Assembly (NCBI GenBank): GCA_946622415.1
Contig: CAMOPX010000005.1
Coordinates: forward strand, 25,188-89,187
Reading direction: 5' to 3'
From: an uncultured bacterium
Lineage (GTDB): Bacteria; Cyanobacteriota; Vampirovibrionia; Gastranaerophilales; Gastranaerophilaceae
DNA: 64,000 bases
Within the stretch, counting starts at the first letter, position 1, and every line of letters begins with the position of its first letter. Shown here in pieces: positions 54,885 to 63,874 of the stretch. Both the position numbers and the translations under genes were made by a program. The notes under the pieces were generated by a model that was not told where the DNA came from, searched no databases, and saw nothing but the letters and a program-made list of their open reading frames with translations.

Positions 54885-55541
54885 TTATGATAATGCGCCT
54901 CTGATTAAATTTTGGCCTATACTTGCTATACCTGCAACCACTAAAGCCGGTGCTACTATTGGCAATCCTACTGCACCTGCTGCGATTCCGCCTGCTACTG
55001 CAAATACGCCTAATCCGTATTTACCCAATGCTTCTTTTGCTGTTTCTTTTCCTGAAACTTCGTTTCCCGAAAGTTTTGCTACTGTTTCAGCTTTTGAATT
55101 GCTGTTTGATAATAATCCAAATATTGGTACTGCTTGTTTTATACCCGTCATAAATGAACCGTCGGTATTTTCTTCTATTGATTGAAGAGTAGTTTCATCG
55201 TTAATTGATGTATATGCTTGATCTAAAATTGCTTGAATTTGTCTGTCTGTAACATTAAAATTGTATTCTGTATTAAGAGTATCTTTGATATCATTAAATA
55301 CACTTGTTCTAAGTGCAATTGCTGCATCAACATCGCCTGCTCTTAAATAGTATTCTATTTCACCTAAATCTGATGAATAACCTTGCGCAACATCTCTTAC
55401 TGTTTGCATAATTTTTGCTCTTGTTGCTGTTGTCGGATTCACTCTTGCAGTTGTTCCGTATGAACTGCCTGAAGAATATTGCGAATATTTACCGCTTGCT
55501 CCGTAGCCGTAATCAGTATAAGCTCCACCCAGTATTCCCAT
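54885..55541 (-). CDS. Unknown protein with C-terminal glycine-rich hydrophobic segment
   Basis: This 218-residue protein starts MGILGGAYTDYGYGASGKYS, Gly/Tyr/Ser-rich. A helical middle follows (about 38-120, with GEIEYYLRAGDVDAAIALRT), then a C-terminal hydrophobic Gly/Ala/Val stretch (GLGVFAVAGGIAAGAVG and on) that could insert as a hairpin in a membrane. There is no N-terminal signal peptide. GGAGG precedes the ATG. No family is recognised. The layout (polar N-terminus, helical middle, late Gly-rich hydrophobic hairpin) recalls exported effector-like or translocon-interacting proteins, but this is only a resemblance. Confidence 0.6.
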   Translation of the reverse strand: MGILGGAYTDYGYGASGKYSQYSSGSSYGTTARVNPTTATRAKIMQTVRDVAQGYSSDLGEIEYYLRAGDVDAAIALRTSVFNDIKDTLNTEYNFNVTDRQIQAILDQAYTSINDETTLQSIEENTDGSFMTGIKQAVPIFGLLSNSNSKAETVAKLSGNEVSGKETAKEALGKYGLGVFAVAGGIAAGAVGLPIVAPALVVAGIASIGQNLIRGALS

Positions 55542-55691
55542 AACTAACCTCCATTATTTAAACTTTATAAACTAACCTACTCTTTTATAAAGTATTTTTT
55601 TGGCTAATTATTGTCATTTTTTAACTTTTATTGTTACAAAACTTAATATTGTTATTATATTTCTATATTTATTGACTATTTATGAGATATC

Positions 55692-56654
55692 TTATTCTGT
55701 TATTTTCTTTATTATTCTTTGTACATAGTCTCTATTGTTTTCGTTAGTTTCAATGCTTCTTATTTGTTCAATTAAACAGTCTTTTTGTTTGTCGGTAAAG
55801 TTTCTTGTTATTTCTTTATATAATTCTACATCTCTGAATGCAAGTGAACTTGCTATGTTTCCCGTACTAAACAATTCAAATTGTACTTCTCTTGAAAAAC
55901 CGTTTGTTGATCTTCTGTATGTATTTTCATTTGTATATATTGCTCTATGCGCTGTCGTTGGTTCATCTTTATCCTTGAATTGTATAATTTCCAATCTTTC
56001 TTCAGGTGCAAAATATTCCATTTCTTCCGCATACAAATCGGGATTTGAATACGCTAAATTATCCGCTACCGTTACTCCTTCTTTGTCTTTTAATTTTAAA
56101 ACTCTTAACATATCATCTTGATCTAAATCTTCTGTTGCTTCTATATATACATAAGGATAATAATATGCAAGATTGTGTGCAACTGTGGTCTTGTCTCTGT
56201 TTGCAAGTTTTAAAAGATTATATTTTTCTTTGGGGGTTGCACCGTTTGTTGCTACAGTGTACAGATATCCGCCTTTTTTTGCCAATGCGTGAGCAGTTGT
56301 GTTTCCAAAAGTATCTTGTAATTTTAATAGTTTGTATTTATTTTGATTTGATAAATTACTCGTTACTTCTATATATCTTTGCGGTTTTTTTAATGCCAAA
56401 GTTTGTGCAACGCTGTGACCGTTATAATTGGGTTTGCTTGAAAGATATAATACAATATTTTCCTGTCCTTCTTTATTGAGTGCTCTTCTTGTAAAAGAGA
56501 TTTGTGGATTGTATGCTTTAAAAACATCTGATGTAACTTTGTTTTGTAAATTTATGGAAGTTTTTTGTTCGGTATTTCCTGTTTTTTGTACTTTATCTTT
56601 TTTATTATTATTTACTGAATTAAAATGGGTTAAATTAATCGGGTTTATGTTCAT
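55692..56654 (-). CDS. Repeat protein with N-terminal lineage tag
   Basis: This 320-residue protein has an N-terminal tag region (MNINPINLTHFNSVNNN, then NPQISFTRRA near residue 50). About six to seven repeats of 33-36 residues follow, each with the pattern LLKLxDxxGxTxAHxLAxxxPxxYxEA. The repeats are ankyrin-like in length and in their helical pattern with a TAH/TVAH turn, but they are not standard ankyrin. Such arrays bind proteins. AGAAGGAAGAG precedes the ATG. The tag is shared with unrelated proteins in this window. Confidence 0.72.
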   Translation of the reverse strand: MNINPINLTHFNSVNNNKKDKVQKTGNTEQKTSINLQNKVTSDVFKAYNPQISFTRRALNKEGQENIVLYLSSKPNYNGHSVAQTLALKKPQRYIEVTSNLSNQNKYKLLKLQDTFGNTTAHALAKKGGYLYTVATNGATPKEKYNLLKLANRDKTTVAHNLAYYYPYVYIEATEDLDQDDMLRVLKLKDKEGVTVADNLAYSNPDLYAEEMEYFAPEERLEIIQFKDKDEPTTAHRAIYTNENTYRRSTNGFSREVQFELFSTGNIASSLAFRDVELYKEITRNFTDKQKDCLIEQIRSIETNENNRDYVQRIIKKITE

Positions 56655-56736
56655 TTTACTCTTCCTTCTAATTAATTTATCTTATTTATAGTATTTATTA
56701 TAAAGTGGCTGAAAAATATTTTTTGTCATTAAAATA

Positions 56737-57495
56737 TTATTTGTTGGTTAATTTTTTTGCTTTTGCCCAAAGCTCGTTATATTCATCAAAAGATAATTCT
56801 GATAAATCCTTGTTTGCGATTTCTTCCAGCTTATTAAATCTTTTTGTAAATTTTTGATTTGCTTTTGACAATGCAACTTCGGGGTCAATTTTATTCCATC
56901 TTGCTACATTAACGAGCGCAAAAAGAATATCTCCGAATTCGTCTTCTTTTTCTTCAAAATTTTTTGCGTTTTTAAATTCTTCTACTTCTGATTCAAAACA
57001 TTCAAATACTTGTTCTTTGTTCTTCCACTCGAACCCTGCTCTTACTGCTTTTTTTGATATTTTCATTGCTTTCAAAAGAGCCGGGAGTTTAGGAATTCCA
57101 TCCAGGGTTCTTTTTCTTTCGGTTTTTTCTTGAGCTTTTAATTTTTCCCAATTTGCAAGAATTTCTTTGGTATCTTTAGTTTTATTCTCACCAAAAACAT
57201 GCGGATGTCTGTGGATTAATTTATCATTCAACATTTTTGCAACATCTTGAATATTAAATTCGTTGTTATCGTCTGCAATTTGCGAATGCAATAGTACTTG
57301 CAATAATACATCCCCGAGTTCTTCTTTTAAATGCTCGATGTTATTTTCATCTATTGCTTCTGCTGCTTCATAGGCTTCTTCAAGCATATTTTGTCTTATG
57401 CTCGCATGGGTTTGTTGTCTGTCCCATTCACAGCCCTCGGGTGAGCGCAATATTTTTACCGTGTTTATCAATTCGCTAAGATAATCTTTTGTCAT
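56737..57495 (-). CDS. mazG: Nucleoside triphosphate pyrophosphohydrolase MazG
   Basis: This 252-residue protein has two MazG domains. The first has LRSPEGCEWDRQQTHASIRQNMLEEAYEAAEAID and LKEELGDVLLQVLLHS with the ExxD/ExxE metal ligands. The second, from about residue 165, has EWKNKEQVFECFESEVEEF and EDEFGDILFALVNVARW. It hydrolyses NTPs to NMP and pyrophosphate, clearing damaged nucleotides. The start overlaps the stop of the upstream radical SAM gene by 4 bases, so the two are coupled. Confidence 0.95.
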   Translation of the reverse strand: MTKDYLSELINTVKILRSPEGCEWDRQQTHASIRQNMLEEAYEAAEAIDENNIEHLKEELGDVLLQVLLHSQIADDNNEFNIQDVAKMLNDKLIHRHPHVFGENKTKDTKEILANWEKLKAQEKTERKRTLDGIPKLPALLKAMKISKKAVRAGFEWKNKEQVFECFESEVEEFKNAKNFEEKEDEFGDILFALVNVARWNKIDPEVALSKANQKFTKRFNKLEEIANKDLSELSFDEYNELWAKAKKLTNK

Positions 57496-59294
57496 ACATT
57501 TGCCATAATCTTTCGTTTGGATAAAACTTTTTTTGTGTTTAAATTTTTACATACACCGCAATTGTTGCATACATTTTCACAAGGAATTGAACTTTCTTCG
57601 TTTTTTGCCTTCAGATATTCTTTTATGAGCCAATTTTTATCCAGACCGTATGAAATATTTTCCCAAGGCAAAATTTCATCTGTTGAAAATTCGTGTGTCG
57701 TTTGTTCTTCTATATTTATATTAAGTTTTTTAGAAATATTATTGTATAGTGAAAAATCAACATTTTCATCCCAAGATTCCAGGTATGCTCCGTTTTTATA
57801 CAATTCATAAATAAATTCTGATAATTTTTCATCCCCTCTTGTATAAAATGCTTCTAATTGTGACATTTTGGGATTGTGGAAGTTAAACTTTACGTTTTTG
57901 ATTCTTTGCTTTTCGTTATTTAAAAATTCAATTTTTTTTGTAATTTCATCAAGTGAATTTTGGCTTGCCCATTGAAAAGGCGTATGCGGTTTTGGAACAA
58001 AAACGGATATCGAGCAGGTTATTTGCGGATATTTTAATCCTTGATTTCTGCAATTTTCGTTTATTGTTTCTATCAGTTTTGGAATTTCTCTTAAATCATC
58101 AATTGTTTCAAAAGGCAATCCGATAACAAAATAAAATTTAATTTTATTCCAGCCGTTTTTTATGCAGGCTAAAGTTGCACTAATGATTTGTTCTTCATTT
58201 AGGTTTTTATTGATTATATTTCTCATTCTTTGGCTGCCTGCTTCCGGCGCAATTGTTATTGTGGATTTTCTTTCGTTTGCTGCTAATTTAGCAAGTTCTA
58301 CGGAGAATTTATCCGCTCTTTGTGAAGGAAGAGAAACACTAATACCTGTTCCTTTATAAAAACAGGATAATTCTCCTAAAATATCTTCGATTTCAGTATG
58401 GTCATTTGATGAAAGCGATAAAAGAGAATATTCGTCATAACCGGTATTTTTAATATATTGTTTTACAAGATTTACTATATCTTCTTTTTTTCTTTCTCTG
58501 ATTGGGGCATTAATGTGTGAGGCCTGACAAAATCTACACATTCTGCCGCAGCCGCGTCTTAATTCTATTGTAGCTCTGTCTTGAACGGAAGAAAAATGCG
58601 GTATGGGAGAATTTGTCGGGTGATTTTTAGCTGTTAACTGAACTATTCTTTTTTTCGTATAGTTGTCAAGAATAGGCGCATAGACCCCTTTTATTTTAGT
58701 TAATTCTTTAATTATTTCCATTCTTGGCAATTTATTTTTTAATTTTAAATATTTTTCTAAAATTTCAATATTAACTTCTTCACCATCGCCGATTACAAAC
58801 AAATCTATAAATTTTCCCATGGGTTTTGGGTTTGATGTACATGGACCTCCTGCAATAATTAGGGGATGAGAATCTGTTCTTGATTTTGAATAAACGGGAA
58901 TATCAGATAAATCTAATATCTTTAATACTGTTGTGTAGCACATTTCGTATTGCAGTCCGAAACCGATTATATCAAATTCTCTTGGTCTTTTTTTAGATTC
59001 AAGTGCATAAAGAGGCTTATTGTTTTTTTCTAAAAGCTCAATAAAATCTTTATCCGGCGCATATAATCTATCCGCCATAAATTTTTCATTTTTATTAATT
59101 AAATCATATATAATTTTATGACCGAAATTACTGATTCCAATTTCATATTTATCGGGAAAAACGAGTAAAAATTTTCCTTCTGCTTTTTCAAAATCTTTAT
59201 TGTATGAGCCAAATTCTCCCCCTATGTATCTCGAGGGTTTTTCTGTATTAATTAATACATCTTCATAATCTTTGGAAAAATTCTCGTCTATCAT
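57492..59294 (-). CDS. TIGR03960 family B12-binding-type radical SAM protein
   Basis: This 600-residue protein has an N-terminal cobalamin-binding-like Rossmann region (FDIIGFGLQYEMCYT, IIAGGPCTSNPKPMG) and a radical SAM domain. The cluster motif is in RRGCGRMCRFCQASHINAP, followed by a TIM barrel with YSLLSLSSNDH and FYFVIGLPFETIDDL. It ends with a small Cys cluster (CENVCNNCGVCKN). The usual partner, a DUF2344/TIGR03936 protein, is not adjacent; mazG follows instead. The substrate of the family is not established. A TTTAAT box lies 6 bases before the ATG, so a leaderless mRNA is possible. Confidence 0.88.
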   Translation of the reverse strand: MIDENFSKDYEDVLINTEKPSRYIGGEFGSYNKDFEKAEGKFLLVFPDKYEIGISNFGHKIIYDLINKNEKFMADRLYAPDKDFIELLEKNNKPLYALESKKRPREFDIIGFGLQYEMCYTTVLKILDLSDIPVYSKSRTDSHPLIIAGGPCTSNPKPMGKFIDLFVIGDGEEVNIEILEKYLKLKNKLPRMEIIKELTKIKGVYAPILDNYTKKRIVQLTAKNHPTNSPIPHFSSVQDRATIELRRGCGRMCRFCQASHINAPIRERKKEDIVNLVKQYIKNTGYDEYSLLSLSSNDHTEIEDILGELSCFYKGTGISVSLPSQRADKFSVELAKLAANERKSTITIAPEAGSQRMRNIINKNLNEEQIISATLACIKNGWNKIKFYFVIGLPFETIDDLREIPKLIETINENCRNQGLKYPQITCSISVFVPKPHTPFQWASQNSLDEITKKIEFLNNEKQRIKNVKFNFHNPKMSQLEAFYTRGDEKLSEFIYELYKNGAYLESWDENVDFSLYNNISKKLNINIEEQTTHEFSTDEILPWENISYGLDKNWLIKEYLKAKNEESSIPCENVCNNCGVCKNLNTKKVLSKRKIMANV

Positions 59295-59442
59295 TGTCTT
59301 ATTAAATCACAATTATATTTGCTTTTTATTTATTGTAAAGTTTTGTTAACTATTAACTTTAAAATTAGCAATTTCCGTAAATAAACAGACTTTATTTAAA
59401 TGTAGGTTAGTTTAAAAGTTAATAGGTTAGGAGTGTGGGTTT

Positions 59443-60006
59443 ATGGCAGTTACGTTATTTGTCTTGAGAATGAGAGAAAATCTCGCTCAAATGGAAGAAG
59501 ATAAGTATCAGATGTTGCAAAATTCAAGATTACTGAAAAAATTAAGTAATTTTGCATCTGCAATAGGTGACGGGAATATAACACCGGCTGAAATAGCAAG
59601 TGTAGGTGACGAATTATTTGAAGATGCATTAGATTTTATGGATCATTCTGATGCTGTAGCGCAACAGGTTGCAACAGAAAAAGCAAGCGAATATGAATCA
59701 TTATTCGGTTCAATCACAGCATCAGAATATTATCAAAATTCCGGTTTAATGCAACAGGCTCAATTGTATTTTGATCCGGATACAGGCGCAATTGATACAG
59801 AACAAATTCAAAGCAAACTCTACGAACAAACTTTAAAAGACTATGCAAACGAAGTCCTAATGCCTATCCTAAAAGAAAAAGAAGTTGAAATTCAAAATGA
59901 AAATGACAGATTGCAAACTGAAATTGAACAATTATCCGCAGAATATGATTCATTAAAACAATCAAAGAGTCAAGAAATACAAAGACAAACAATACAACTT
60001 TCATAA
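59443..60006 (+). CDS. Coiled-coil protein of unknown function
   Basis: This 187-residue protein is nearly all helical. The start VTLFVLRMRENLAQMEEDKYQML is amphipathic, a middle region lies around FDPDTGAIDTEQIQSKLYEQ, and a C-terminal coiled coil runs from about 140 to 180 (EIQNENDRLQTEIEQLSAEY). TAGGAG lies 9 bases before the ATG. There is no signal peptide or membrane helix. No family is recognised. It stands alone and has its own terminator. Its composition is like that of export chaperones or type III-type secreted helical proteins, but that is not proof. Confidence 0.62.
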   Translation: MAVTLFVLRMRENLAQMEEDKYQMLQNSRLLKKLSNFASAIGDGNITPAEIASVGDELFEDALDFMDHSDAVAQQVATEKASEYESLFGSITASEYYQNSGLMQQAQLYFDPDTGAIDTEQIQSKLYEQTLKDYANEVLMPILKEKEVEIQNENDRLQTEIEQLSAEYDSLKQSKSQEIQRQTIQLS

Positions 60007-60034
60007 TTTAACCATTGCTTAAAATCAACCAATT

Positions 60035-60061
60035 AAGTCCGCAAAATAGGCGGACTTTTTT
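60035..60061 (+). terminator. Terminator after the coiled-coil gene
   Basis: An 8-bp stem AAGTCCGC/GCGGACTT (60035-60042 with 60050-60057) with a 7-base loop and a T run. Confidence 0.88.
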
Positions 60062-60211
60062 ATATATAAAATTGGAATGCGTAAAAAATTTGATTTTTGT
60101 GCAAATTCTAAGTATAAAGTTTTTGCAAAAAAAATTAATCTATGTTAATATTAGTTTAAAAAAATATATATTTTGTAATAGATATTAATATAAGTTAGTA
60201 AGGAAAAGATA

Positions 60212-60958
60212 ATGACTAAAGACATTCAAGGCGAACAAGCTGACTCAAAACAAAAGATTTTGGTTGTAGATGATGAAGCCAGCATCAGAAGAATTTTGGA
60301 AACTCGTCTCAAAATGGCGGGTTACAATGTTGTAACAGCAGAAGACGGTGAAGAAGCTGTTGAGATGTTCAATAAAACTAATCCGGATATTGTTATTCTG
60401 GATGTCATGATGCCTAAAATGGATGGATATGGCGTAACAAGAGAAATAAGACGTGTGTCTGATGTTCCGATTATAATTTTAACCGCATTGGGCGATGTTT
60501 CTGAAAGAATTACAGGTTTGGAACTCGGTGCCGATGATTATGTTATTAAACCATTTAGCCCGAAAGAACTCGAAGCTCGTGTTAAAGCGGTTTTAAGAAG
60601 AACAGTCAGCAAAGATATTGCAGTTACTCCGGGAAAAACTACAAAGAATGTTATTACAACAGGAAATATTAAAATTGATACTGCACGTCGTCAAGTTTAT
60701 CGTAAGAACGAAAGAATTCGTTTGACAGGCATGGAATTTAGCTTGCTTGAACTTCTTGTTAATAATTCAGGAACAGCATATTCAAGAAACGATATTTTGC
60801 AACATGTTTGGTCATATCCGGCAGACCATAGAATTGATACTCGTGTTGTTGATGTTCATATTTCAAGACTTCGTTCAAAGTTAGAAACTGACCCGACTAA
60901 TCCTGAACTCATTCTTACTGCTCGTGGAATAGGTTACATGTTTCAAAGAATAGGCTAA
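60212..60958 (+). CDS. rpaB: RpaB-type response regulator
   Basis: This 248-residue OmpR-family regulator closely follows cyanobacterial RpaB (Ycf27). The receiver reads KILVVDDEASIRRILETRL and VILDVMMPKMDGYGV (phospho-acceptor D64), then GLELGADDYVIKPFSPKELEARV (K113). The winged-helix domain reads ERIRLTGMEFSLLELLV, DTRVVDVHISRLRSKLE and PELILTARGIGYMFQR. In cyanobacteria RpaB controls high-light and cell-cycle-linked genes and is essential. Here, without photosynthesis genes, it probably keeps a general stress role. AAGGA precedes the ATG; an M14 peptidase gene begins 1 base after its stop. Confidence 0.9.
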   Translation: MTKDIQGEQADSKQKILVVDDEASIRRILETRLKMAGYNVVTAEDGEEAVEMFNKTNPDIVILDVMMPKMDGYGVTREIRRVSDVPIIILTALGDVSERITGLELGADDYVIKPFSPKELEARVKAVLRRTVSKDIAVTPGKTTKNVITTGNIKIDTARRQVYRKNERIRLTGMEFSLLELLVNNSGTAYSRNDILQHVWSYPADHRIDTRVVDVHISRLRSKLETDPTNPELILTARGIGYMFQRIG

Positions 60959-60959
60959 A

Positions 60960-61556
60960 ATGAACAACATAAATTTAATTAAAAGAAATATCTCCAATTA
61001 TGATAAAAAGCTTCTCATAATTGGAGTTTTTCATGGAGATGAGCCACAGGGCGAATATTTTATAAATTCTTATTTATCAAGCGCAAAAGCGCCATCTAAA
61101 AATCTTCTTTATTTTATTCCAAGGCTCAACAATTCTTCTAAAAGAACAAACAAAAATGATGTTGATTTAAATAGAAATTTTCCGACAAAAAATTGGATTA
61201 AATCGGATTTGGGCGATTATTTTGGGGGAGTAGAACCTAATAGCGAAATTGAAACAAAATTTCTTGTGGATTTATTGAATAAAAATAATTTCAATGCAAT
61301 AATAACAATTCATTCTCCCTATAAAGTTATTAATTATGACGGCCCTGCGGAAGAAATCTCTAAAGAAATACAGAAATTTTTGGGTTATAAAATAACAAAT
61401 GATATAGGCTACCCGACCCCTGGAAGTTTTGGAACTTATTGCGGAGTAGAAAGAAAAATTCCGACCGTTACAATTGAAATTGACGAAGAAGAAGATTTAG
61501 AAGAGCTAAATTTAAAATTCAATAAATTATTTAATTTTTTAGAAAACGAATATTAA
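60960..61556 (+). CDS. M14-family zinc peptidase (MpaA-like amidase)
   Basis: This 198-residue compact protein has the M14 zinc motif H25xxE28 (IGVFHGDEPQGE), NDVDLNRNFPTKNW with the conserved Arg and Asn, the third zinc ligand in TIHSPY, and a late catalytic Glu in PTVTIEIDEE. It is the size of MpaA, which cleaves murein peptides during cell-wall recycling, so a cytoplasmic role in muropeptide breakdown is likely; an aspartoacylase-like activity is an alternative. It starts 1 base after rpaB and is co-transcribed with it. Confidence 0.82.
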   Translation: MNNINLIKRNISNYDKKLLIIGVFHGDEPQGEYFINSYLSSAKAPSKNLLYFIPRLNNSSKRTNKNDVDLNRNFPTKNWIKSDLGDYFGGVEPNSEIETKFLVDLLNKNNFNAIITIHSPYKVINYDGPAEEISKEIQKFLGYKITNDIGYPTPGSFGTYCGVERKIPTVTIEIDEEEDLEELNLKFNKLFNFLENEY

Positions 61557-61716
61557 ATTTTATTAAGTAAAATTAAAATAGCTTTCATTCAAATATAGCT
61601 TGGGTTTTGGTTAAGTATTTCAAAAAAAATCGTTTTTTTATGTGAGATTAGGCACAATTAATTTCATTCACTTGTTTTATAAAATCATCAACGGTACAAA
61701 AAAAGGAATTATAAAA

Positions 61717-62658
61717 ATGAATGTTGCATCAATTTCAGCTAATTTATATGGATTAAATGCTTTAAATTCAGTAAATAAGTCAGCAAATACTAATCCCATA
61801 GTGTCTGATTCTTTAAATAAAAACGGTAAAATTAATTTTAAGGGTAACGCTTCAATTTTAAAAGCCATGGAATCACAAGCTTTAGCACAAAAAGCTCAAA
61901 TTTCTTTTTGTGGTATAGATAATAATTCGCCTGATGAAACTAATTCCGGTAGAAACAATGTCTTCCCCTATGAACTCTTTGAAGAAAACTTAGAAAAAGC
62001 ACTTGCTGACATAAATATTGCAATGGCAGATTCGTCGCCTGAAAAATTTTTAGACATATTGGAAGGAATGCCCGATGACGAGTCCAGAAAAAAAGTATTT
62101 TTAAAGCAAAATGAAAAAGGATCATTCCCAGCAGAAACTTTAGTATTTATTCATCCGGAAAAATTTCCCGATGCATTAGAGATGTTTGAAAATAGCGAAC
62201 AAAGAAAAGAAGTGCTTACGCAAAAATTAACAATGAAAGATGACAAAGGAGAAGATGATACAATTACTTTGGCAGCTAATATAGCTAAATGTGAACCTAA
62301 ACTATTTCTTGACGTACTTGATAAATTAGAAACAGGTGAACAAAAAAAAGAAGTGCTTATGGCACAAACAGTTGAAGTATCGGCAGCACAAATATTAGCA
62401 TTGTGTTACCCTGATGAATTAATTGAAGCAGTGGGTAAATTGGAAACATTTGAACAGAAAAAAAATGTACTTACAGTAGGTAGAGCGGACCAATATACAC
62501 CTTTACAAATTTTAGCAAAAAAACATCCTGTAAAATGTTGCCAATTGTTGGGTACGTTTGTTAGTGATGAACGACTTGCTAAACTTGCAATAGATCAGCT
62601 GTTAAATGATGGACTAACGCCTTTATCTATTTGTGATGAAGCGCTAAAGGTTTTTTAA
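61717..62658 (+). CDS. Helical repeat protein with N-terminal lineage tag
   Basis: This 313-residue protein has an N-terminal tag region (MNVASISANLYGLNALNS, then GKINFKGNASIL near 43 and QISFCGIDN near 66). At least five helical repeats of about 33-37 residues follow, with the pattern xxEQKKEVLxx...AxILAxxxPxxFLDVLxKLE. The repeats differ in sequence from those of the protein encoded at 55692 but share the length and overall layout. I start at ATG 61717, behind AAGGAA; a GTG 25 codons upstream has no support. A strong terminator follows. Its binding partner is unknown. Confidence 0.7.
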   Translation: MNVASISANLYGLNALNSVNKSANTNPIVSDSLNKNGKINFKGNASILKAMESQALAQKAQISFCGIDNNSPDETNSGRNNVFPYELFEENLEKALADINIAMADSSPEKFLDILEGMPDDESRKKVFLKQNEKGSFPAETLVFIHPEKFPDALEMFENSEQRKEVLTQKLTMKDDKGEDDTITLAANIAKCEPKLFLDVLDKLETGEQKKEVLMAQTVEVSAAQILALCYPDELIEAVGKLETFEQKKNVLTVGRADQYTPLQILAKKHPVKCCQLLGTFVSDERLAKLAIDQLLNDGLTPLSICDEALKVF

Positions 62659-62711
62659 TACGATTTAAATGAATATAAGTTATGTTTTAAAAACAAAAAA
62701 TAAAAGATATA

Positions 62712-62745
62712 AAAAAGTCGGAAATAAATAGTTTCCGACTTTTTT
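62712..62745. terminator. Bidirectional terminator
   Basis: A 13-bp perfect stem (62712-62724 with 62732-62744, core GTCGGAAA/TTTCCGAC), a 7-base loop and A/T runs on both sides, between the convergent repeat protein and glycosyltransferase genes. Confidence 0.93.
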
Positions 62746-62763
62746 AAATTATAATACATATTT

Positions 62764-63768
62764 TTAAAATTTATCTAAAATTAAATTCGGGTCTATATTC
62801 AAACATTCAGATGTTTCGCAGTTATTTTGTCTTTTGTGCCAAAGACAAGGCCTACAAGTGCAGTTATTTGTAATTAAATTTATTTTGTTGCTTTTGGGGA
62901 TGAGTTTTTCATTATTCGTGGGCCCGAATATTGCAAAAATATTACTTTCAACAGAAACCGCTACATGCAATGGAGCGCTGTCTACACATATTACATTTGT
63001 TGATTTTTGCATTATGAGTGCCATTTCCATAATATCCTTTGTTTTGTTGAAGAAATTTATGAAATTCGGATGTTCTTTTATTTCTTTATTTTTAAGGATT
63101 TGATTAATCAAATCTTCATCATCTTGCGTTCCCAATAAAACAACATTCTTGCCTTTTTTTAATAAACCCGTTATCAATTCTATCCAAAAAACAATTTTTG
63201 GGCACTTGAATATATTTTTTGATAGAGACATTTTTGAAACACCCGGATGAATTGAGATAAATTCTTTTTGTAATAATTCATCAGGCAATTTATAGTTTTC
63301 AGGAATATTGATTTTCGGGTTTTGATATTCTGTTTTTGTTATCGGTTCAACCAGATTGTGGTACATTTTTCCTGCGTATTGATTTTCGTTCAACGGAATT
63401 TTTTTTGTTAACAGAAAATCTGTCTTGGATGAATAACCTATTCTTTCTTTAATGCCTGATAAATATAGAATTATTGCAATAAAAGGACTTTTTCCCGATG
63501 ATATCACGCAGTCAAATTTGTTCTTTCTTATATTAAATATAAAATTCAAAATATTAATATATTTTTTAATTCCTTTTGCTTTTATATCGACGCAAATTGT
63601 TTCATCAATTAAATCGGTCAAATTTTTAATACTCTTTGAACGATTTTCAAGTGCAAGTGTGATTTTTGATTCCGAATAATCTGTTTTAAATGTTTTTAAT
63701 GCAGGCAAAAAAAGAATTTCATCCCCAATTCCGCCAAAATTAATAAATAGTGTGTTTTTGTAATTCAT
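62764..63768 (-). CDS. Glycosyltransferase family 9 (heptosyltransferase-like)
   Basis: This 334-residue GT-B enzyme has the family 9 opening INFGGIGDEILFLPALKTFK, ISIHPGVSKMSLSKN and the C-terminal donor site CVDSAPLHVAVSVESNIFAIFGPTNNEKLIP. ADP-heptose transferases to LPS core are the best-known members, so an LPS or surface glycan role is likely, which agrees with a Gram-negative type envelope. The C-terminus has five cysteines (NCTCRPCLWHKRQNNCETSEC), a pattern often seen at the end of this family. A TTGACG-18-CATAAT promoter lies 6 bases before the ATG. Confidence 0.88.
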   Translation of the reverse strand: MNYKNTLFINFGGIGDEILFLPALKTFKTDYSESKITLALENRSKSIKNLTDLIDETICVDIKAKGIKKYINILNFIFNIRKNKFDCVISSGKSPFIAIILYLSGIKERIGYSSKTDFLLTKKIPLNENQYAGKMYHNLVEPITKTEYQNPKINIPENYKLPDELLQKEFISIHPGVSKMSLSKNIFKCPKIVFWIELITGLLKKGKNVVLLGTQDDEDLINQILKNKEIKEHPNFINFFNKTKDIMEMALIMQKSTNVICVDSAPLHVAVSVESNIFAIFGPTNNEKLIPKSNKINLITNNCTCRPCLWHKRQNNCETSECLNIDPNLILDKF

Positions 63769-63774
63769 AATTTA

Positions 63775-63804
63775 ATTATGCGTACAAAAATTATTTTTCG
63801 TCAA
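63775..63804 (-). promoter_or_regulatory. Leaderless-type promoter for the family 9 glycosyltransferase
   Basis: On the minus strand, TTGACG (complement of 63799-63804), an 18-base spacer and CATAAT (complement of 63775-63780) are followed by exactly 6 bases and the ATG at 63768. Confidence 0.7.
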
Positions 63805-63874
63805 TCTATTGACTTTAAGCATTGTTATTGCTATTATCTTTAGCGTATTTTGATAATAAATTTATAACTAATAT

